A DNA stretch of 7,556 bases from an uncultured Lachnospiraceae bacterium (lineage in GTDB: Bacteria; Bacillota; Clostridia; Lachnospirales; Lachnospiraceae), in contig CALYSH010000063.1 in assembly GCA_945485625.1 (NCBI GenBank), forward strand, positions 1 through 7,556. Reading direction: 5' to 3'. Position numbers and translations under genes: made by a program. Below are positions 6,015 through 7,556 of this stretch, piece by piece; position 1 is the first letter of the stretch; the number at the start of each line of letters is the position of its first letter. The notes under the pieces were generated by a model. It was not told the DNA's origin. It worked only from the letters and a program-made list of their open reading frames with translations, and did no database searches.

Positions 6015-7223
6015 ATGAAAAGGAAGAAAACAGGCCGGATATGCATGATAGTATGTCTGGTAGTGATTGTGTTATGCAATGTTTATGCGTGGGAGAGCAA
6101 AGGGTTTAGCGATTTTTATATCACCTATGTTTTCCCAATCTGGGTAGGCACCTACGGACGATTTACAGGCATGTTCCCCTTTTCGGTGGGAGAGTGGCTG
6201 ATTGTGGCAGGTGCCTGCCTGTTTTTGTTGGCTGTCATTCTGATACCGGTCAGAGTGATTCTGTCTATTCTTGGAAAGAGGAATCCGGAAGCCGGTAAGC
6301 TTTATAGGTGGAAACGCCGGATTGCCGGTTATCACTATGGCTTCGCGTGGCTTTTGGTTGTGGTAGCAATGATTATGTCCCTGAACTGTTTCATGCTGTA
6401 CCATGGTACTACCTTTCAGGAGACCTATTTCCCGGGGGAACAGGACGAATATTCCCTGGAGGAACTGGCAGATGCGTGGAATGTGGTGGCAGTGAATTGT
6501 ATTCGTCTGTCCGGTATGGTGGAGCGGGATGAACGGGGTCGTGTAGTGTATCCCGGAAGTGTAAACGCAGCCGGGGAGAGTGTGGATATGGCGGACAAAG
6601 CCAGAGAGGTCATGGCTCAGATGGGGGAGGAGTATCCCAGATTAAAGGGGTATTATCCCCGGGCAAAGGCAATGTTTTTCTCGGATCTTATGTGTCAGAT
6701 GTACATGGCCGGGTATTATTTCCCCTTTTCCATGGAAGCGAACTATAATGATGTGATGCAGGTGACCAATACACCATCCACCATCTGTCATGAGCTGGCC
6801 CATCTCAGGGGATATATTTTAGAGGATGAGGCGAATTTTATCAGCTTCCTGGCATGCACCCGTTCCGATGATATCTTCTTCCAATACAGCGGCTATCTGG
6901 AGGTCATGAGTTATCTGTATCAGGAGCTAAATAATCTTACCCCGGAAGAGGTGAAATACATGAATGATGCCGGCATCGGAATCTGTCCCATCACGAAACA
7001 GATTCTGGGGGATGCTACTTTCGTACTGCCGGAACAATGGGATCGGATTGAGGAAGAGGCGGTACTGGATACAGAGACGGTGGAAAAGGCTTCTGATGTT
7101 TTTGTGGAAACCTCTCTTCAGTTAAATGGGGTGTCGGATGGCATGAAGAGCTATAGTCGTGTGGTGGAGTTGTTGATTTTGTACTACAGGCAACATCCGG
7201 AGGTACCTGACTTTCCGGATTAG
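6015..7223 (+). CDS. DUF3810 family membrane protein with HExxH zinc-peptidase motif
   Basis: This is a 402-residue protein. Three hydrophobic helices lie at about 9-26, 60-86 and 110-130 in the N-terminal third. A large hydrophilic region follows, most likely outside the membrane by the Lys/Arg-rich ends of the early helices (KRKKTGR and KLYRWKRR). The motif HELAH (259-263) is followed by LRGYILEDEANFISF, in which E270 or E272 could be the third zinc ligand, as in gluzincin-type peptidases. TNTPSTICHELAHLRGY with EDEANF matches DUF3810 (PF12725), a family of predicted membrane zinc peptidases with no settled substrate. The start has AGGGAG (5998-6003) with an 11-base gap. It probably shares a transcript with the SseB-domain gene 40 bases upstream. 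No convincing terminator was found after the stop codon before the tRNA promoter. Family call strong; peptidase activity is inferred from the motif. Confidence 0.85.
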   Translation: MKRKKTGRICMIVCLVVIVLCNVYAWESKGFSDFYITYVFPIWVGTYGRFTGMFPFSVGEWLIVAGACLFLLAVILIPVRVILSILGKRNPEAGKLYRWKRRIAGYHYGFAWLLVVVAMIMSLNCFMLYHGTTFQETYFPGEQDEYSLEELADAWNVVAVNCIRLSGMVERDERGRVVYPGSVNAAGESVDMADKAREVMAQMGEEYPRLKGYYPRAKAMFFSDLMCQMYMAGYYFPFSMEANYNDVMQVTNTPSTICHELAHLRGYILEDEANFISFLACTRSDDIFFQYSGYLEVMSYLYQELNNLTPEEVKYMNDAGIGICPITKQILGDATFVLPEQWDRIEEEAVLDTETVEKASDVFVETSLQLNGVSDGMKSYSRVVELLILYYRQHPEVPDFPD

Positions 7224-7256
7224 CAGAAAGAATTTCAATTTTTTTTGCAGAAGGAC

Positions 7257-7285
7257 TTGACAAACGGATGGAATTCATATAGAAT
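7257..7285 (+). promoter_or_regulatory. Strong sigma-A-like promoter of the tRNA genes
   Basis: A perfect TTGACA (7257-7262) is followed after 17 bp by TAGAAT (7280-7285), with a T-rich stretch (7239-7246) upstream. It lies 58 bases before the first tRNA, as expected for a stable RNA operon. Confidence 0.85.
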
Positions 7286-7299
7286 AACCAATGTTGTGA

Positions 7300-7342
7300 C
7301 GCAGAAGTGTTTTTGAACGTGTCGCGGGAGTTCTCTTCTGTG
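7300..7342 (+). other. Possible leader hairpin of the tRNA precursor
   Basis: CGCAGAAG (7300-7307) can pair with CTTCTGTG (7335-7342) with one G-U, around a 27-base loop that includes a TTTTT run. It ends just before the first base of tRNA-Phe and might shape 5' processing. The support is only complementarity. Confidence 0.3.
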
Positions 7343-7343
7343 A

Positions 7344-7416
<73 letters not shown>

Positions 7417-7419
7417 TGA

Positions 7420-7475
7420 CAGGAAATCATTGATTTCCTGATGTTTATATAAAGCAAAGTGCCTTTGGCATTTTG
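7420..7475 (+). repeat. Two hairpins of equal size between the tRNA genes
   Basis: CAGGAAATC (7420-7428) pairs perfectly with GATTTCCTG (7432-7440) over a 3-base loop. CAAAGTGCC (7455-7463) pairs with GGCATTTTG (7467-7475), with one G-U, also over a 3-base loop. Both have 9-bp stems; they are 14 bases apart and fill most of the 67-base spacer between the two tRNAs. Neither is followed by a true T-run. Confidence 0.7.
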
Positions 7476-7483
7476 TGACCTGT

Positions 7484-7554
7484 GCGGGTGTAGTTCAATG
7501 GTAGAACACCAGCCTTCCAAGCTGGATACGTGGGTTCGATTCCCATCACCCGCT
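7484..7554 (+). tRNA. tRNA-Gly (TCC)
   Basis: This 71-base gene has acceptor GCGGGTG (7484-7490) paired to CACCCGC (7547-7553), discriminator T7554, D arm AGTTCAATGGTAGAAC and anticodon stem CCAGC/GCTGG around CTTCCAA. TCC is at 7516-7518, and the T loop is TTCGATT. No CCA is encoded in the bases that can be seen. It reads GGA and, with wobble, GGG. It ends 2 bases before the window edge, so further tRNAs may follow. Confidence 0.96.
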
Positions 7555-7556
7555 CT

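Noticed and set aside
7195..7246. Terminator after the DUF3810 gene
   Set aside because: ATCCGG (7195-7200) and CCGGAT (7215-7220) can pair, but the stem is within the coding sequence, the loop is 14 bases, and the T-run begins 18 bases after the stem.

Overview
The window looks like a chromosomal segment of a Gram-positive anaerobe, most likely a clostridial (Lachnospiraceae-type) bacterium. The reasons are moderate base composition, strong AGGAGG-type ribosome sites, sigma-A-like promoters, an A-type flavo-diiron protein, and tRNAs without an encoded CCA. This placement is an inference. All seven complete genes, the partial gene and both tRNAs are on the + strand.

Layout: (1) The 3' end of a glycosyltransferase gene (2-214), closed by a hairpin. 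(2) A YhfC-type polytopic membrane protein, a predicted glutamic-type intramembrane protease (398-1207), behind a MerR-type promoter with a 19-bp spacer. (3) A flavo-diiron protein (1323-2480) with its own sigma-A-like promoter and a strong terminator. (4) An overlapping pair: a MerR-family regulator with two C-terminal membrane helices (2629-3270) and a YbjQ/UPF0145 protein (3251-3568), behind a second copy of the same MerR-type promoter. (5) A sodium:neurotransmitter-symporter-family transporter (3732-5069), then a two-part protein with an SseB-like C-terminal domain (5126-5974) and a DUF3810 membrane protein carrying HELAH (6015-7223). (6) A consensus-like promoter driving tRNA-Phe(GAA) and tRNA-Gly(TCC), with two matching hairpins between them.

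The most interesting structure is a small candidate regulon. The promoters of yhfC and of the merR-ybjQ pair share 25 of 31 positions from -35 to -10. Each has a 19-bp spacer filled by a TTCCA/TGGAA dyad, the geometry used by MerR-family activators. The likely regulator is the one encoded here, and it appears to be membrane-anchored. Its second target encodes a membrane protein with EExxR, HxxxE and HxxxD motifs, like the PrsW branch of intramembrane proteases. Since PrsW is known to cleave a membrane-bound regulator, this suggests, but does not show, that the window encodes a membrane-sensing loop in which the protease acts on the tethered MerR protein or on the same stress.

The flavo-diiron protein (O2 or NO reduction) lies between the two targets. 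It could receive some readthrough from the yhfC promoter, because no convincing terminator separates them. No insertion sequence, CRISPR array, phage gene or frameshifted gene was seen, and no gene-free stretch exceeds 300 bases.
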